Source of the DNA: an uncultured Phocaeicola sp.
GTDB taxonomy: Bacteria > Bacteroidota > Bacteroidia > Bacteroidales > Bacteroidaceae
DNA length: 64,000 nucleotides
Assembly: GCA_944320845.1 (NCBI GenBank)
Contig: CALUJA010000035.1
Coordinates: 17,922-81,921 of the forward strand
Direction of reading: 5' to 3'
The translations under genes and the position numbers were made by a program. Numbering within the stretch: the stretch's first letter is position 1; each line of letters begins with the position of its first letter. Shown here piece by piece: positions 23,928 to 33,552 of the stretch. The notes below the pieces were generated by a model. That model was not told the origin of the DNA, searched no databases, and saw nothing but the letters and a program-made list of their open reading frames with translations.

Positions 23928-25388
23928 TTATTCGGCGGCAGGCTCGTAGGCCTTGATGGCCTCGAGGTTGGCCTTCGCCTTTTCGGGCTCGGCCACCATG
24001 GCGCGGTCGAACCACGCACGGGCGTTCTCAAAGTTGCCGGCCAGCCACTCCAGCACGCCCAGGTCGTTCCACGCGCGGGCATCGTCCTTCACCCGCTCCA
24101 GATATTCGGCCGCCTTGCGGAAGTCGCCGCTCACGATGTTGGCCGAAGCCGCATTGATGCAGGCCACCACATCGTCGGGGTAGGTCTGTGCGGCAATCTC
24201 ATACACGCGGCGGTATTCCTCTGTGCCGGGAGCGAGGGTCTTTGCCACGCGGTACATCTCCTGCAGGCTCAGCATCTTGGGCTCGGTGTAGATGAGCTGT
24301 GCGGCCTCTTCGTTGGCCACCTCGCGCACCTCATAGTCCACCTCCACGCCCAGCCGGCGCAGCCGCGGATAGCAGGTGTCGAGCATCTTGCGGTAGGTGG
24401 CCGCTCCCAATGCCGACTTCAGCCGCGCCTCGCGCACATCCAGGTTGTCGTACTTGCCGATGACCTCGAGGGCCTTTCCGGCGTATGCGGGACGCTCCTC
24501 CTCGAGCATCCTCACCAGTCCGTCCCAGTCTTCACCGGCCGACTCCACCTCAAGAATCTCCTGCGGGAAGTTGTAGCTTCCCTTCAGGTTGAGCGCGAAC
24601 GACTCGGCACGCTGGGCCGACACCCGCTCGTTGGTGCGCACCGACCCGTCGGGCGACGCGTATCCCGTGACGCGGATGGACTTGAAGGTCACCAGGTCGC
24701 CCTCGGTCAGGGGGTTGAGGATGGCCTTGAGCTTCTGCATCTCGGCCGCGTTGGAGCGGTAGGCGGGGTCGAACACGGTCTTGCCCACCGGATACTCCAC
24801 ATACAGCGTGCTCTGCTCAGAGCGCACCTTGAGCGGCTCCTCCTTGGGGGCAAGGAAGGTGACCATCTGCATGCACGGCTCGCACACCTCGCCGGGGGCG
24901 GGCAGCGGCAGCACCACCACTTCGGGCTCCGGCTCGATGACGGTCAGCTCGGGATGCGCCTCGTAGCACTCGCGCCCCTCCTGGAGCAGGACGACCGACG
25001 CCTGCCCCATCCACTCCTCGTAGGGCATGGAGGCGGTGTAGCTCACGTGGAACGGACGCTCGTCCGTGCGGCCGTGGATTACGGCATAGGGACTGTCGAA
25101 GCCGTGGCGGCGGGCCATGCGGCGCTCCTTGCGGCGCATCTTGTATTCGCCCTTCCGGCCCGTCACGATGACGGGTGCCAGGGCACGGAAGCCGTCGTCC
25201 CCGCGCAGGCACGGAGTGAAGGCATACGACTGTTCGCTGTTTACCCGCACCGCACTGAGGTCGATGTCAAAGCTCATGGTGAGCGTGTCGTCCTCAAGGG
25301 TCAGGGTGGGACGGGTAAGTCTTACATCGTCCGCCACAGCCGCCAGAGGCAGGAGGGCGAACAGCAGGGTATATAACAGGGTTTTCAT
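23928..25388 (-). CDS. DUF3868-like / OmpA C-terminal domain protein with TPR-like repeats
   Basis: About 486 residues with signal peptide (MKTLLYTLLFALLPLAAVAD). The N-terminal 150 residues are beta-rich, resembling DUF3868 (about 20-150). An OmpA-type peptidoglycan-binding region follows (about 245-300; VTGYASPDGS and NERVSAQRAES). The C-terminal 120 residues carry TPR-like helices ending KANLEAIKAYEPAAE. DUF3868/OmpA proteins sit in the cell envelope, often in fimbrial-type loci, but no fimbrillin is nearby. It is the last gene of the operon after the DUF5723 barrel. An ATG six bases upstream is an equal alternative start. Confidence 0.6.
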   Translation of the reverse strand: MKTLLYTLLFALLPLAAVADDVRLTRPTLTLEDDTLTMSFDIDLSAVRVNSEQSYAFTPCLRGDDGFRALAPVIVTGRKGEYKMRRKERRMARRHGFDSPYAVIHGRTDERPFHVSYTASMPYEEWMGQASVVLLQEGRECYEAHPELTVIEPEPEVVVLPLPAPGEVCEPCMQMVTFLAPKEEPLKVRSEQSTLYVEYPVGKTVFDPAYRSNAAEMQKLKAILNPLTEGDLVTFKSIRVTGYASPDGSVRTNERVSAQRAESFALNLKGSYNFPQEILEVESAGEDWDGLVRMLEEERPAYAGKALEVIGKYDNLDVREARLKSALGAATYRKMLDTCYPRLRRLGVEVDYEVREVANEEAAQLIYTEPKMLSLQEMYRVAKTLAPGTEEYRRVYEIAAQTYPDDVVACINAASANIVSGDFRKAAEYLERVKDDARAWNDLGVLEWLAGNFENARAWFDRAMVAEPEKAKANLEAIKAYEPAAE

Positions 25389-25422
25389 GTTCATGACGTT
25401 TCGTTTTTTAGTTCAGATGATG

Positions 25423-26955
25423 TTACAGCGACTGCACCTCCACACACCGGTACTTGCGCTTGTGCTTGGGCCCGAACGTGAAGTTGATGCCCATGTTGAA
25501 GCTGGCCTGGAAGCGGTTGATGGGGGCGTAATACTTGGGCGAGAACTTGCCCAGCGGCGCATCGGCGGCAATGAAGAAGTTGAAGCCGCGCGGATGGAAG
25601 TTGAGCATCAGTCCGCCCGTGGAGCCGAAGTTGGACAGGGCGTAGTTGACCGAAGCCTCGAACCACTTGAGCGGGGATACGTTGGCCGACACGCGTGCCT
25701 CCGTCCACCAGTGGCGCCCCTGAAGGCGGGTGGACGACAGCAGGCCGAAGTTCAGCCGGTCGTAGGCCGGAAGGGTGTACTGCGCGCCGAGGTTCACCGT
25801 GGCGGCCAGCGCCGTGGTGCGTCCCAGCCCCTCGCCCACCTTCTCAAACTTGGAGAGGGCTTCGAGGTCGTCTACCAGACGGTCGGCCTGGTTGTCGAGC
25901 GAATTGGGGTCGTTGTCGCCCAGCTCAGAGTTGATGGGTATCTCGGTAAACCCGTCGAACTCGAAGGAGCTGTTCATCGTGGCCTTCACCGTGTTGTTCC
26001 AGCGGATGAAGCCGAGGTCGAGCACGGCGGCCGAAAAGGTCCACTCGTCGTTCAGCCGGTAGGTGGCCCCGAAGTCGAAGGCCACTCCGAATCCTGCCGG
26101 GCCGATGTTGTTGTCGTCAAAGTCCAGGTCGTCATACGAAAGGAGGTTTTCCGCCCCCGGCTTGAGCTGGCCGGTACGGTTTCCGGCCTCGTCCATCACA
26201 TAGTCGCTCTCGTCGTAGTTTCCGGTCTCGCCGCGCGTGGGCGCCACCAGTCCCTTGGCCGAGAGGTATGCCTGCGCTCCCGACGGAGTAATCTGCCAGC
26301 TGTCGGGCGTGGCCGTCACATCCAGGCGGTCAATCTTCACCGTAGCCTTTGCCAGGCCGACGAGCAGCTTCGCCTTCGCTCCCACCGTCCAGTGGTCGTC
26401 AATCTCGCGGGCATGCCCGAGGGCGATTTCGGCGTAGTTGGTCGACACGAGGCTGAGGTCGTCGATGCGGTAGTGCGAGCCCTCAGGACTGTCGACCCCG
26501 CTCTTCATGAAGCGGAACAGGGCGTCGGGGGCGGAGAAGCCGGTGTTGCTCTTCACCGAGATGCCCAGGGTGTTGAATCCTCCCCAGGCGTAGAAGCCGA
26601 AGCCGAGGATGGTCTCGTTGAGATTGAAGCCGAACTTCACGCGGCGCGGCAGCCCGCCGAGGAACTCGTCGCGTCCCACCTGCTCGTGCATGAAGGTCAT
26701 CAGGTCGCCGTTCTCCTTCACGAAGAGGAAGTCGCCCACTCCGGCCGTGCTCTGTGCGCCGAGCGACAGGTTACCCAGTCCCGGCATGGTGACATACCCC
26801 CTCTCGCCCATAAAGGCGGGGTTCAGCTCGTGGCGGAAGGTCGCCCCCTCCAGAAAGTAGGCGGAGCGGCTGCTCTGTGTCTGCGCCCCCGCCTGTCCGG
26901 CCATGCCGCACAGCGTGCAGGCAGACCATATCATAATCCATACGCGTTTTTTCAT
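25423..26955 (-). CDS. DUF5723-family outer-membrane barrel-like protein
   Basis: A 510-residue protein with signal peptide (MKKRVWIMIWSACTLCGMA). It matches the DUF5723 family by the signature FRHELNPAFMGERGYVTMPGLGNLSLGAQ near the mature N-terminus (I quote only its first part in shortened form elsewhere). Repeated aromatic strands and the short C-terminal ending KYRCVEVQSL fit a beta-barrel. The function is unknown; relatives are predicted outer-membrane proteins. It follows the large lipoprotein by 36 bases and precedes the OmpA-like gene by 34, so the three are probably co-transcribed. The start at 26955 places the signal peptide properly. Confidence 0.75.
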   Translation of the reverse strand: MKKRVWIMIWSACTLCGMAGQAGAQTQSSRSAYFLEGATFRHELNPAFMGERGYVTMPGLGNLSLGAQSTAGVGDFLFVKENGDLMTFMHEQVGRDEFLGGLPRRVKFGFNLNETILGFGFYAWGGFNTLGISVKSNTGFSAPDALFRFMKSGVDSPEGSHYRIDDLSLVSTNYAEIALGHAREIDDHWTVGAKAKLLVGLAKATVKIDRLDVTATPDSWQITPSGAQAYLSAKGLVAPTRGETGNYDESDYVMDEAGNRTGQLKPGAENLLSYDDLDFDDNNIGPAGFGVAFDFGATYRLNDEWTFSAAVLDLGFIRWNNTVKATMNSSFEFDGFTEIPINSELGDNDPNSLDNQADRLVDDLEALSKFEKVGEGLGRTTALAATVNLGAQYTLPAYDRLNFGLLSSTRLQGRHWWTEARVSANVSPLKWFEASVNYALSNFGSTGGLMLNFHPRGFNFFIAADAPLGKFSPKYYAPINRFQASFNMGINFTFGPKHKRKYRCVEVQSL

Positions 26956-26991
26956 CTTATGTCGTCTTATCATAACTGTTGGTCATTACCG

Positions 26992-28743
26992 TTAATTCAA
27001 ATCTACTTTCACGCCTCCCGGAGCTCCCAGGCTCATCTTCGTCATGCGGAACCACTGGTTGTCGCGCAGGGGTATGCTCAATGCCTGTCCCGGCACGGCC
27101 GTCACCTTGAAGGCGATGCGGTCGATGCGCGAGAGCACGCCCGGCTGGGCCGTGGTGAAGGTGAGCGTGAAGCTGCTCTCGACGGGTGTCGAGCCGTCGG
27201 TGCTCTCGGCCACCCTGTTTCCGTCGGAAGCCACCACGATGTCGTCAATCTTCCGTCCGGCAAGGTCGGTGAGGGTCACGTTTTCGGGCTTCACCTCCAG
27301 CTGGAGCGGGATGGTGTTGAGCGCCGTAAAGTTCAGGTTAAGCGTAGTGAAGTCCACCTGGTCAAGGTCGGACAGGTCGCCGTTCAGGTCGCAGATGGAG
27401 TCGTTGTAGACAATGTTCAGCCCCTTTTCGAAGCTCAGCGGCACAAGCACGTCGTAGTCGGCCTGCATGTCGTAGTCTCTTCCCAAATCCACCTCGTAAT
27501 AGTCGGGGTTTGCCACCTCGGCCTGCATGTCCACCACAATGCGGTCGGGGATTCGCTCCCACAGGCTGTTGATGTCGTCCACCCTTACGTTCTTCACATG
27601 GGCGCCGTCGGGGTAGCTGCTCTGTCCCAGGCGCGAGAGCACGATGACGGTGGTGGCGGCGGCATCAATCTCCAGCGCGTCGACCTCCACTTCGGCCAGC
27701 GGGTCGCTCTCCCCGTTGCGGAGCGATGCCAGGGCCACATTGAGCTGCACGGGCGTGTCGAGCGTGTTTGTGGCACGGAAGGCGATGGTCGGGTTGGTGA
27801 TGTCGAGACGGGTATCGTCGTCTTTCAGGAAGTCGGGCATGTCATCCAGCAGGATGTCGGTAGGGTCGACCTCGATGTCGGGCTGTATCACTCCCTTCAC
27901 CCGGTTGACCGACATCGGTTCGAGCACGGCCGACGGGGTGAACGTAAGGCTTCCGCCGGAGCCTGCCGCAGCGGTGGTCGTGACACGGCCCTCCACCGTC
28001 ATCCGTCCGTTGATGTCCATCGTTCCGGCCACGGGCACGATGCCCTGTCCCGCCCTGTCGCCGAAGCGGTATCCGGTCACCTCGACCACGGTGGTGAAGG
28101 GTGCATTGCCCCCGCCGGACAACAGCTGTCCGTCGAGCACAAGGGTGTTTCCGCTCAGCGTGCCCCTCGTCTCCGCCCCCTCGCGCAGGGTCAGGAAGTC
28201 GGGCAGCACGATGCTCAGCGCGGCGGCCCTAACCTCCGAATAGCTGTATGTTCCCTCGAAACTGAAAGTGACGGTCAGCCGGCCCGGAGTCTCGGCCGAA
28301 AGCGTGCCCAACTCCTTGAGCGCCTCGTCGATGCCGGTCACCGTGGTGCTGAAGTCGGCCTCGTTGTCTACGCTCACCGAACCGTCGGCCTCTGCCGACG
28401 CTCCGGCTCCCGCAATGTTGACGGGGGTGAACTCGTCGGACTCAATCTGTCCGATTTCCACCGTCTTTACCGAGGTGGGCTGTACGCTCACATCGTCTTT
28501 TTTCGTAAGCTGATAGCAGTGGCTGGCCCCATCCACGGTCAGCAGGTCGCCTTCGTCGATGAGCTTGCTCAGATAAGCCGTATCCGTACTTCCCGCCGGA
28601 ATTGCCAGATACTCTCCTCCCACACTGATGGTCATGTCGATGTCGCGGTCGAGGTCGTAGGCGTGGTCTACACACGACGCCATCCCCGCTGCAAGCGACA
28701 GCGCAAGCGCCCCCGCAAAGGGGCATACGTTTAGTCTAAACAT
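26992..28743 (-). CDS. Large surface or periplasmic lipoprotein, function unknown
   Basis: A 583-residue protein. The N-terminal signal ends in a lipobox (GMASC, cysteine near residue 24) followed by VDHAYDLDRDIDMT. The rest is all-beta, with many DxT/SxE strand patterns, but I recognise no named domain. It is the first gene of an operon with the DUF5723 barrel and the OmpA/TPR protein, so it may be the surface part of a barrel complex. It has its own promoter at 28784. A barrel-plus-lipoprotein adhesin or export complex is a guess. Confidence 0.6.
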   Translation of the reverse strand: MFRLNVCPFAGALALSLAAGMASCVDHAYDLDRDIDMTISVGGEYLAIPAGSTDTAYLSKLIDEGDLLTVDGASHCYQLTKKDDVSVQPTSVKTVEIGQIESDEFTPVNIAGAGASAEADGSVSVDNEADFSTTVTGIDEALKELGTLSAETPGRLTVTFSFEGTYSYSEVRAAALSIVLPDFLTLREGAETRGTLSGNTLVLDGQLLSGGGNAPFTTVVEVTGYRFGDRAGQGIVPVAGTMDINGRMTVEGRVTTTAAAGSGGSLTFTPSAVLEPMSVNRVKGVIQPDIEVDPTDILLDDMPDFLKDDDTRLDITNPTIAFRATNTLDTPVQLNVALASLRNGESDPLAEVEVDALEIDAAATTVIVLSRLGQSSYPDGAHVKNVRVDDINSLWERIPDRIVVDMQAEVANPDYYEVDLGRDYDMQADYDVLVPLSFEKGLNIVYNDSICDLNGDLSDLDQVDFTTLNLNFTALNTIPLQLEVKPENVTLTDLAGRKIDDIVVASDGNRVAESTDGSTPVESSFTLTFTTAQPGVLSRIDRIAFKVTAVPGQALSIPLRDNQWFRMTKMSLGAPGGVKVDLN

Positions 28744-28783
28744 AAGTCTTTAATTTATTTTTGTGAAAATTTGAAATCAGAGA

Positions 28784-28791
28784 CAAATATA
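28784..28791 (-). promoter_or_regulatory. -7 promoter element of the envelope operon
   Basis: Reads TATATTTG on the minus strand, 41 bases before the lipoprotein start; a possible CTTG -33 lies 18 bases further up. Confidence 0.6.
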
Positions 28792-28865
28792 CAACTTTTT
28801 CTGAAAATCAAGCCACATTCAGCCCCGTTATTTTCCGGCGGAGGGAGCCGCGGGCACAAAAAAAA

Positions 28866-28901
28866 GCTCCCTGCGCCTCATATCGCGAAGCATCAGGGAG
28901 C
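28866..28901 (-). terminator. Intrinsic terminator of the GH92 operon
   Basis: GCTCCCTG pairs with CAGGGAGC around a 20-base loop. On the minus strand it is followed by a run of Ts. It lies 42 bases beyond the last mannosidase gene. Confidence 0.75.
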
Positions 28902-28942
28902 CAAAAACAAGCAATAAATGTTTTTCTACCCTCTCATCCGGG

Positions 28943-31225
28943 TTATTTCTTCTTCAGCTCGTTGGTGAACGAGTAAGGCAGGTCGGCATCGGTCACCCCG
29001 CGCTGCGTGTTGGGCTTGCTTCCCATGCGGATGTCGATGGTGGCGCCGCCGTTGAAGAGCGAGTGGGTGAAGTAGTTTTTGGTGTATGTCTGTCCGTTCA
29101 CCTTCATGTCTTCGATGTAGATGTTCTCGCGGCTGTTTTCGGGCGCGCTGATTACCACGTCCTTTCCGTTTTCAAGGTGAATCGTGGTTTTCTTGAAGAG
29201 CGGGGCTCCGGCCACGTACTGGTCGGTTCCGGGACATACGGGATAGAATCCCAGTGCGGTGAACACATACCAGGCCGAGGTCTGTCCGTTGTCCTCGTCG
29301 CCGCAGTATCCGTCTGGCGTGGGCGTGTACATGCGGTCCATCACCTGACGCAGCCAGTACTGTGCCTTCCACGGCTGGCGGGCGTAGTCGTAGAGATAAA
29401 TCATGTGCTGCACGGGCTGGTTGCCGTGTGCGTAGTTGCCCATGTTCATCACCGTCATCTCGCGGATTTCGTGGATGGGGAATCCGTAGTAGCTGTCATC
29501 GAAGAGGGGCGGGACGGAGAATACCGAGTCCATCATCGACACGAACACCTCGTCGCCTCCCATCAGGTCGATGAGCCCCTGCGGGTCGTGGAACACCGAC
29601 CACGAGTAGTGCCAGCTGTTTCCCTCGGTGAAGGCGTCGCCCCACTTCAGCGGCGAGAACGGTGTCTGGAAGGTTCCGTCGGCATTGCGTCCGCGCATCA
29701 GCTTGCTTTCTTTGTCGAACAGGTTCTTGTAGTTCATCGCACGCTTGGCGAACAGGCTGACTTCCTTCTTCGGGCGTTTCAGCTCCTTGGCCAGGCGGTA
29801 GATGCACCAGTCGTCGTAGGCATACTCGAGGGTGCGGGCGGCGTTTTCGTTGATTTTCACATCGTAGGGAACGTAGCCCAGCTTGTTGTAGTACTCATGT
29901 CCCAGACGGCCGGTAGACGACACCTCGGGATGCACGTTTTCCGTGCCGTGGATGAGTCCCTTGTAGAGGGTCTCCACATCGTCCACCCTCACGCCCTTCA
30001 TGTATGCGTCGACCAGCACGGATGCCGAGTTGTTTCCCACCATGCATCCGCGGTGTCCCGGGCTCGCCCATTCGGGGAAGAACCCGCTTTCCTTGTAGGT
30101 GTTGATGAGCCCCTCCTGGATTTCCTTGTTCACCGACGGGTAAATCAGGTTGAGCAGGGGGAACAGACAGCGGAACGTGTCCCAGAATCCGGTGTCGGTA
30201 TACATGTATCCGGGCAGCACCTCGCCGCTGTAGGGGCTGTAGTGCATCACCTTTCCGTCGGCCGTCACCTCGTAGAACTTGCGGGGGAAGAGCAGCGAGC
30301 GGTAGAGGCAGGAGTAGAAGGTGCGGTACTGGTCGAGGTTTCCGCCTTCCACCTCCACGCGGCCCAGCACGTCGTTCCATGCATCGCGCCCCTTCTGCAC
30401 GAGGGTGTCGAACGAGTCGCCGCCCAGCTCGCTGAGGTTCTGCATGGCCTGCTCGGGACTGATGAACGACGAGGCCACACGCGCATGCACCAGCTCGCCC
30501 TTGCGGGTGGAGAAGCCGATGATGGCTCCCGCGTGGTCGGCCTGCTGCTCGGTTCCGCCCTCGGTCAGGATGCTGTCGCGCACCGTGGCCTGGTAGGTGA
30601 AGGGCTTGTCGAACTCAATCACGAAATAGTTTCTGAAGTTTGCGGGCACTCCTCCGCTGTTGCGCGTGGTGTATCCGGTGATGCGGCGGTTGGCCGCGTC
30701 AATCTTCACATACGAGCCCTTGTCGAAGGCGTCGACCACCACATACGAGTGCTCGTTCTCGGGGAAGGTAAAGCGGAACATGGCGGCACGCTCGGTGGGC
30801 GTCAGCTCGGTCACGATGTCGTATTCGGCCAGATACACCTTATAATAATAGGCCTTGGCGGTCTCTCCCTTGTGGGCGAACCAGCTTGCACGCTTGTCTT
30901 CGTCGAACTCGGGAGCGCCCACCATCGGCATGATGGCAAACTGCCCGTAGTCGTTTATCCACGGACTGGGCTGATGGGTCTGCTTGAAGCCGCGTATCTT
31001 GGTGGCCGTGTACTGGTAGGCCCACCCGTCGCCCATCTTCCCGGTCTGCGGGGTCCAGAAGTTCATACCCCACGGACGGGCGATGGCCGGATAGGTGTTT
31101 CCGGTGGAAAGCTCGAACGTGGACTGTGTTCCCACAAGCGGATTCACGTAATCCGCATAGTCTGTGGCGGCCTTGGCAAAGCCGAAGAACGCCGCCAGCA
31201 GAACGAGTAAAGTCAGTTTTCTCAT
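28943..31225 (-). CDS. GH92 alpha-mannosidase, predicted alpha-1,2 type
   Basis: A 760-residue exported protein (signal MRKLTLLVLLAAFFGFAKA) with the GH92 two-domain layout. YADYVNPLVGT opens the N-terminal beta domain. FTEGNSWHYSWSVFHD holds the catalytic acid, and CGDEDNGQTSAWYVF holds the catalytic aspartate bases. HEIREM fits the His-Glu pair that directs alpha-1,2 specificity in the well-studied family member BT3990. The enzyme is calcium-dependent and removes terminal mannose. It is last in the GH92 operon. The specificity is inferred from motifs remembered from the family and is not certain. Confidence 0.88.
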   Translation of the reverse strand: MRKLTLLVLLAAFFGFAKAATDYADYVNPLVGTQSTFELSTGNTYPAIARPWGMNFWTPQTGKMGDGWAYQYTATKIRGFKQTHQPSPWINDYGQFAIMPMVGAPEFDEDKRASWFAHKGETAKAYYYKVYLAEYDIVTELTPTERAAMFRFTFPENEHSYVVVDAFDKGSYVKIDAANRRITGYTTRNSGGVPANFRNYFVIEFDKPFTYQATVRDSILTEGGTEQQADHAGAIIGFSTRKGELVHARVASSFISPEQAMQNLSELGGDSFDTLVQKGRDAWNDVLGRVEVEGGNLDQYRTFYSCLYRSLLFPRKFYEVTADGKVMHYSPYSGEVLPGYMYTDTGFWDTFRCLFPLLNLIYPSVNKEIQEGLINTYKESGFFPEWASPGHRGCMVGNNSASVLVDAYMKGVRVDDVETLYKGLIHGTENVHPEVSSTGRLGHEYYNKLGYVPYDVKINENAARTLEYAYDDWCIYRLAKELKRPKKEVSLFAKRAMNYKNLFDKESKLMRGRNADGTFQTPFSPLKWGDAFTEGNSWHYSWSVFHDPQGLIDLMGGDEVFVSMMDSVFSVPPLFDDSYYGFPIHEIREMTVMNMGNYAHGNQPVQHMIYLYDYARQPWKAQYWLRQVMDRMYTPTPDGYCGDEDNGQTSAWYVFTALGFYPVCPGTDQYVAGAPLFKKTTIHLENGKDVVISAPENSRENIYIEDMKVNGQTYTKNYFTHSLFNGGATIDIRMGSKPNTQRGVTDADLPYSFTNELKKK

Positions 31226-31248
31226 GGTTTTAGCTCAATGATTGGTTT

Positions 31249-33528
31249 TTATTGTTTGATGCCCCATTTGGTAGGCTTGTCTGTCATGATGACTTCCAGC
31301 GAGCCTCCGCCGGCGATGTCCTTGTGCTCGAAGAAGGGTGTGTCGAGCGGCTTGCCGTTAAGCATGGCCGACTGTATGTACTTGTTGTCCTTCGAGTTGT
31401 TGCGCACGGTGATGGTGAAGGTCTTTCCGCCGGGCAGGTTCACCGTCACCTGGTCGAACAGCGGGCGGCCGATGGAGTATACGGGCTTGCCCGGACATAC
31501 CTGGTAGAATCCCATCGAATTGAGGATGTACCAGGCCGACATCTGGCCGCAGTCCTCGTTGCCCGACAGGCCGTCGGGGTTGTTGCGGTACTGCTCCTTC
31601 AGCACACGGTCTATCAGCTCCTGCGTCTTCCACGGACGGTTCACGTAGTTGTACATGTGGATGACGTGGTGGCTCGGCTCGTTGCCCTGCGCATACTGTC
31701 CGATAAGCCCCGTGATGTCGGCCGAAACGATGTCGCCCTCCAGTTCCGACGAGGCGGTGAACAGTGAGTCGAGCTTGCCCACAAAGGCATCCTCTCCGCC
31801 CATCAGCTTGACCAGTCCCTCGATGTCGTGGGGCACGAACCAAGTCCACTGCCATGCCGTACCCTCGCAGTAGTCGTCGTTGCGGTGGTTCGACGCGCGC
31901 GGGTTGAACGGCGTGCGCCACTTGCCCTTCGAGTCCACCCCGCGCATGAAGCGTGTTGAGGGGTCGAAGTACAGCTCGTATGCCTTGGCAAACTTCTCAT
32001 ACTTCTCCTTGTTCTTATAGTCGCCCACGGCTCCGGCCAGCTGAGAGATGCACCAGTCGTCGTAAGCATACTCAAGGGCCTTGGCCACCGACTCGTTTTC
32101 GCGGTCGCAGGGGATGTATCCCAGCGCGTTCTTGTAGTAGCGGGCCATCGGCATCAGCACCGGCAGCACCTTGGCGGGACACTTGATGCCCGTGGTGTCA
32201 TACTCTGCAGCGCGCAGGCAAGCCTTGTAGGCCTCCTCCAGGTCGAAGTCGGCATATCCCTTGGCATAGGCGTCGGCCATGAGCGATGCGGCGTGATAGC
32301 CAATCATGGTGGCGGTATAGTTTCCGGCCAGCTCCCACTTGGGCAGCACCCCGCCCTCGCGCGCCTTGAGCAGCAGCGAGCGGATATACTCGTTGTTCCT
32401 TTCCGGCTCGATGATGGAGAGCAGCGGATGGAGGGCACGGAAGGTGTCCCACAGCGAGAACACGGTGTATACCGGCCGGTTCACATCGCCCTGGTGCGTC
32501 TTCAGGTCCATGCCCAGATAGCGTCCGTCCACATCCGTAAACAGGTTGGGGCTGATGGCGGTGTGATACATGGCGGTATAGAAGATGGTCTTGTCGGTCT
32601 CGTCGGCCGTGGTGACATCAATCTTAGACAGATATCCGTTCCATGCCTGGCGTGCGGCCTTGCGGATGCCGTCGAAGTCCCACCCGGGGATTTCGGCCTC
32701 CAGGTTCTTCTTCGCCCCCTCGGTGTCGACGGCCGAGATGCCGAGCTTCACCATCACCGGCTCGTCCGCCTGCGTGGCGAACTGGAGGAGCACCTTGCAG
32801 CGCGGCTGCATCTTGCCGTTGTGGTCGGTCAGGGTGTCGCGCAGGATGGTGTAGGTAAAGGGTTTCGAGAACTTGGCGTAGAAGCTTGCCTGCTGGTCGA
32901 ACGCCCAGTATTCCGTCAGCTTGCTTCCGCGGATTTCGGTGTCGCTCACCACCTCCACCTGCATGTCGAGGTTGGTCTGGCGCTGCAGCGAATAGTCGAG
33001 GTCGAGGATGAATCCGGCCTTGTCGCTTTGGGGGAAGGTGAAGCGGTGAAGCACCGCACGCTTGGTGGAGGTCATTTCGGCCTTCACGCCGTAGCGGTCG
33101 AGGAATACGGAGTAGTATCCCGGCTCGGCGGTCTCACTGGCGTGCGAGAAGGCCGAGGCATAGGGCAGGTTCTGCTTGGTGAAGTCCTGCGGGTCGACGG
33201 TCTGCTCGCCCACGGTAGGCATGAGCAGGAAGTCGCCGTAGTCGGCACATCCCGTCCCGCTCACGTGTGTGTGCGAAAATCCGTTCATGAGCGAGTCTTC
33301 GTAATAATAGCCCGAACAGGCATCCCAGCCGTCGATACGCGTATCGGGACTGGGCTGAATCATTCCGTTAGGCACTACCGCACCGGGGAAGGTGTGTCCG
33401 TGTCCTCCCGTGCCGACAAACGGATTCACGTAGGCGGCGTAGTCATTCTCAACAGTCACATCCGTAGAACATGCTGCCAAAAGCATCGAACCGATGCAAC
33501 CTGCAATCGCATAAAATCTTAAATTCAT
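31249..33528 (-). CDS. GH92 alpha-mannosidase, lipoprotein
   Basis: A 759-residue protein with lipobox LLAACS near residue 18, so it is likely lipid-anchored. The GH92 core is present: YAAYVNPFVGTGGHGHTFPGA, YCEGTAWQWTWFVPHD and LSGNEDCGQMSAWYILNSMGF. The region matching HEIREM of the neighbouring enzyme is different (SADITGLIG), so its linkage preference probably differs. It is 23 bases upstream of the alpha-1,2-type enzyme in the same operon. The start at 33528 puts the lipobox at the right distance; an upstream in-frame start adds five residues only. Confidence 0.88.
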   Translation of the reverse strand: MNLRFYAIAGCIGSMLLAACSTDVTVENDYAAYVNPFVGTGGHGHTFPGAVVPNGMIQPSPDTRIDGWDACSGYYYEDSLMNGFSHTHVSGTGCADYGDFLLMPTVGEQTVDPQDFTKQNLPYASAFSHASETAEPGYYSVFLDRYGVKAEMTSTKRAVLHRFTFPQSDKAGFILDLDYSLQRQTNLDMQVEVVSDTEIRGSKLTEYWAFDQQASFYAKFSKPFTYTILRDTLTDHNGKMQPRCKVLLQFATQADEPVMVKLGISAVDTEGAKKNLEAEIPGWDFDGIRKAARQAWNGYLSKIDVTTADETDKTIFYTAMYHTAISPNLFTDVDGRYLGMDLKTHQGDVNRPVYTVFSLWDTFRALHPLLSIIEPERNNEYIRSLLLKAREGGVLPKWELAGNYTATMIGYHAASLMADAYAKGYADFDLEEAYKACLRAAEYDTTGIKCPAKVLPVLMPMARYYKNALGYIPCDRENESVAKALEYAYDDWCISQLAGAVGDYKNKEKYEKFAKAYELYFDPSTRFMRGVDSKGKWRTPFNPRASNHRNDDYCEGTAWQWTWFVPHDIEGLVKLMGGEDAFVGKLDSLFTASSELEGDIVSADITGLIGQYAQGNEPSHHVIHMYNYVNRPWKTQELIDRVLKEQYRNNPDGLSGNEDCGQMSAWYILNSMGFYQVCPGKPVYSIGRPLFDQVTVNLPGGKTFTITVRNNSKDNKYIQSAMLNGKPLDTPFFEHKDIAGGGSLEVIMTDKPTKWGIKQ

Positions 33529-33552
33529 ATTATTATATTTCAAGGATTTGGA

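Noticed and set aside
25117-28734. 1205-codon open frame on the plus strand over the envelope operon
   Set aside because: It lies antisense to three genes with signal peptides and clear domain features. The frame is open because of GC-rich codons on the other strand. Its translation shows no domain.
29063-31210. Long antisense open frames over the GH92 genes (also 33604-35760)
   Set aside because: Mirror frames of GC-rich genes with conserved GH92 motifs on the other strand.
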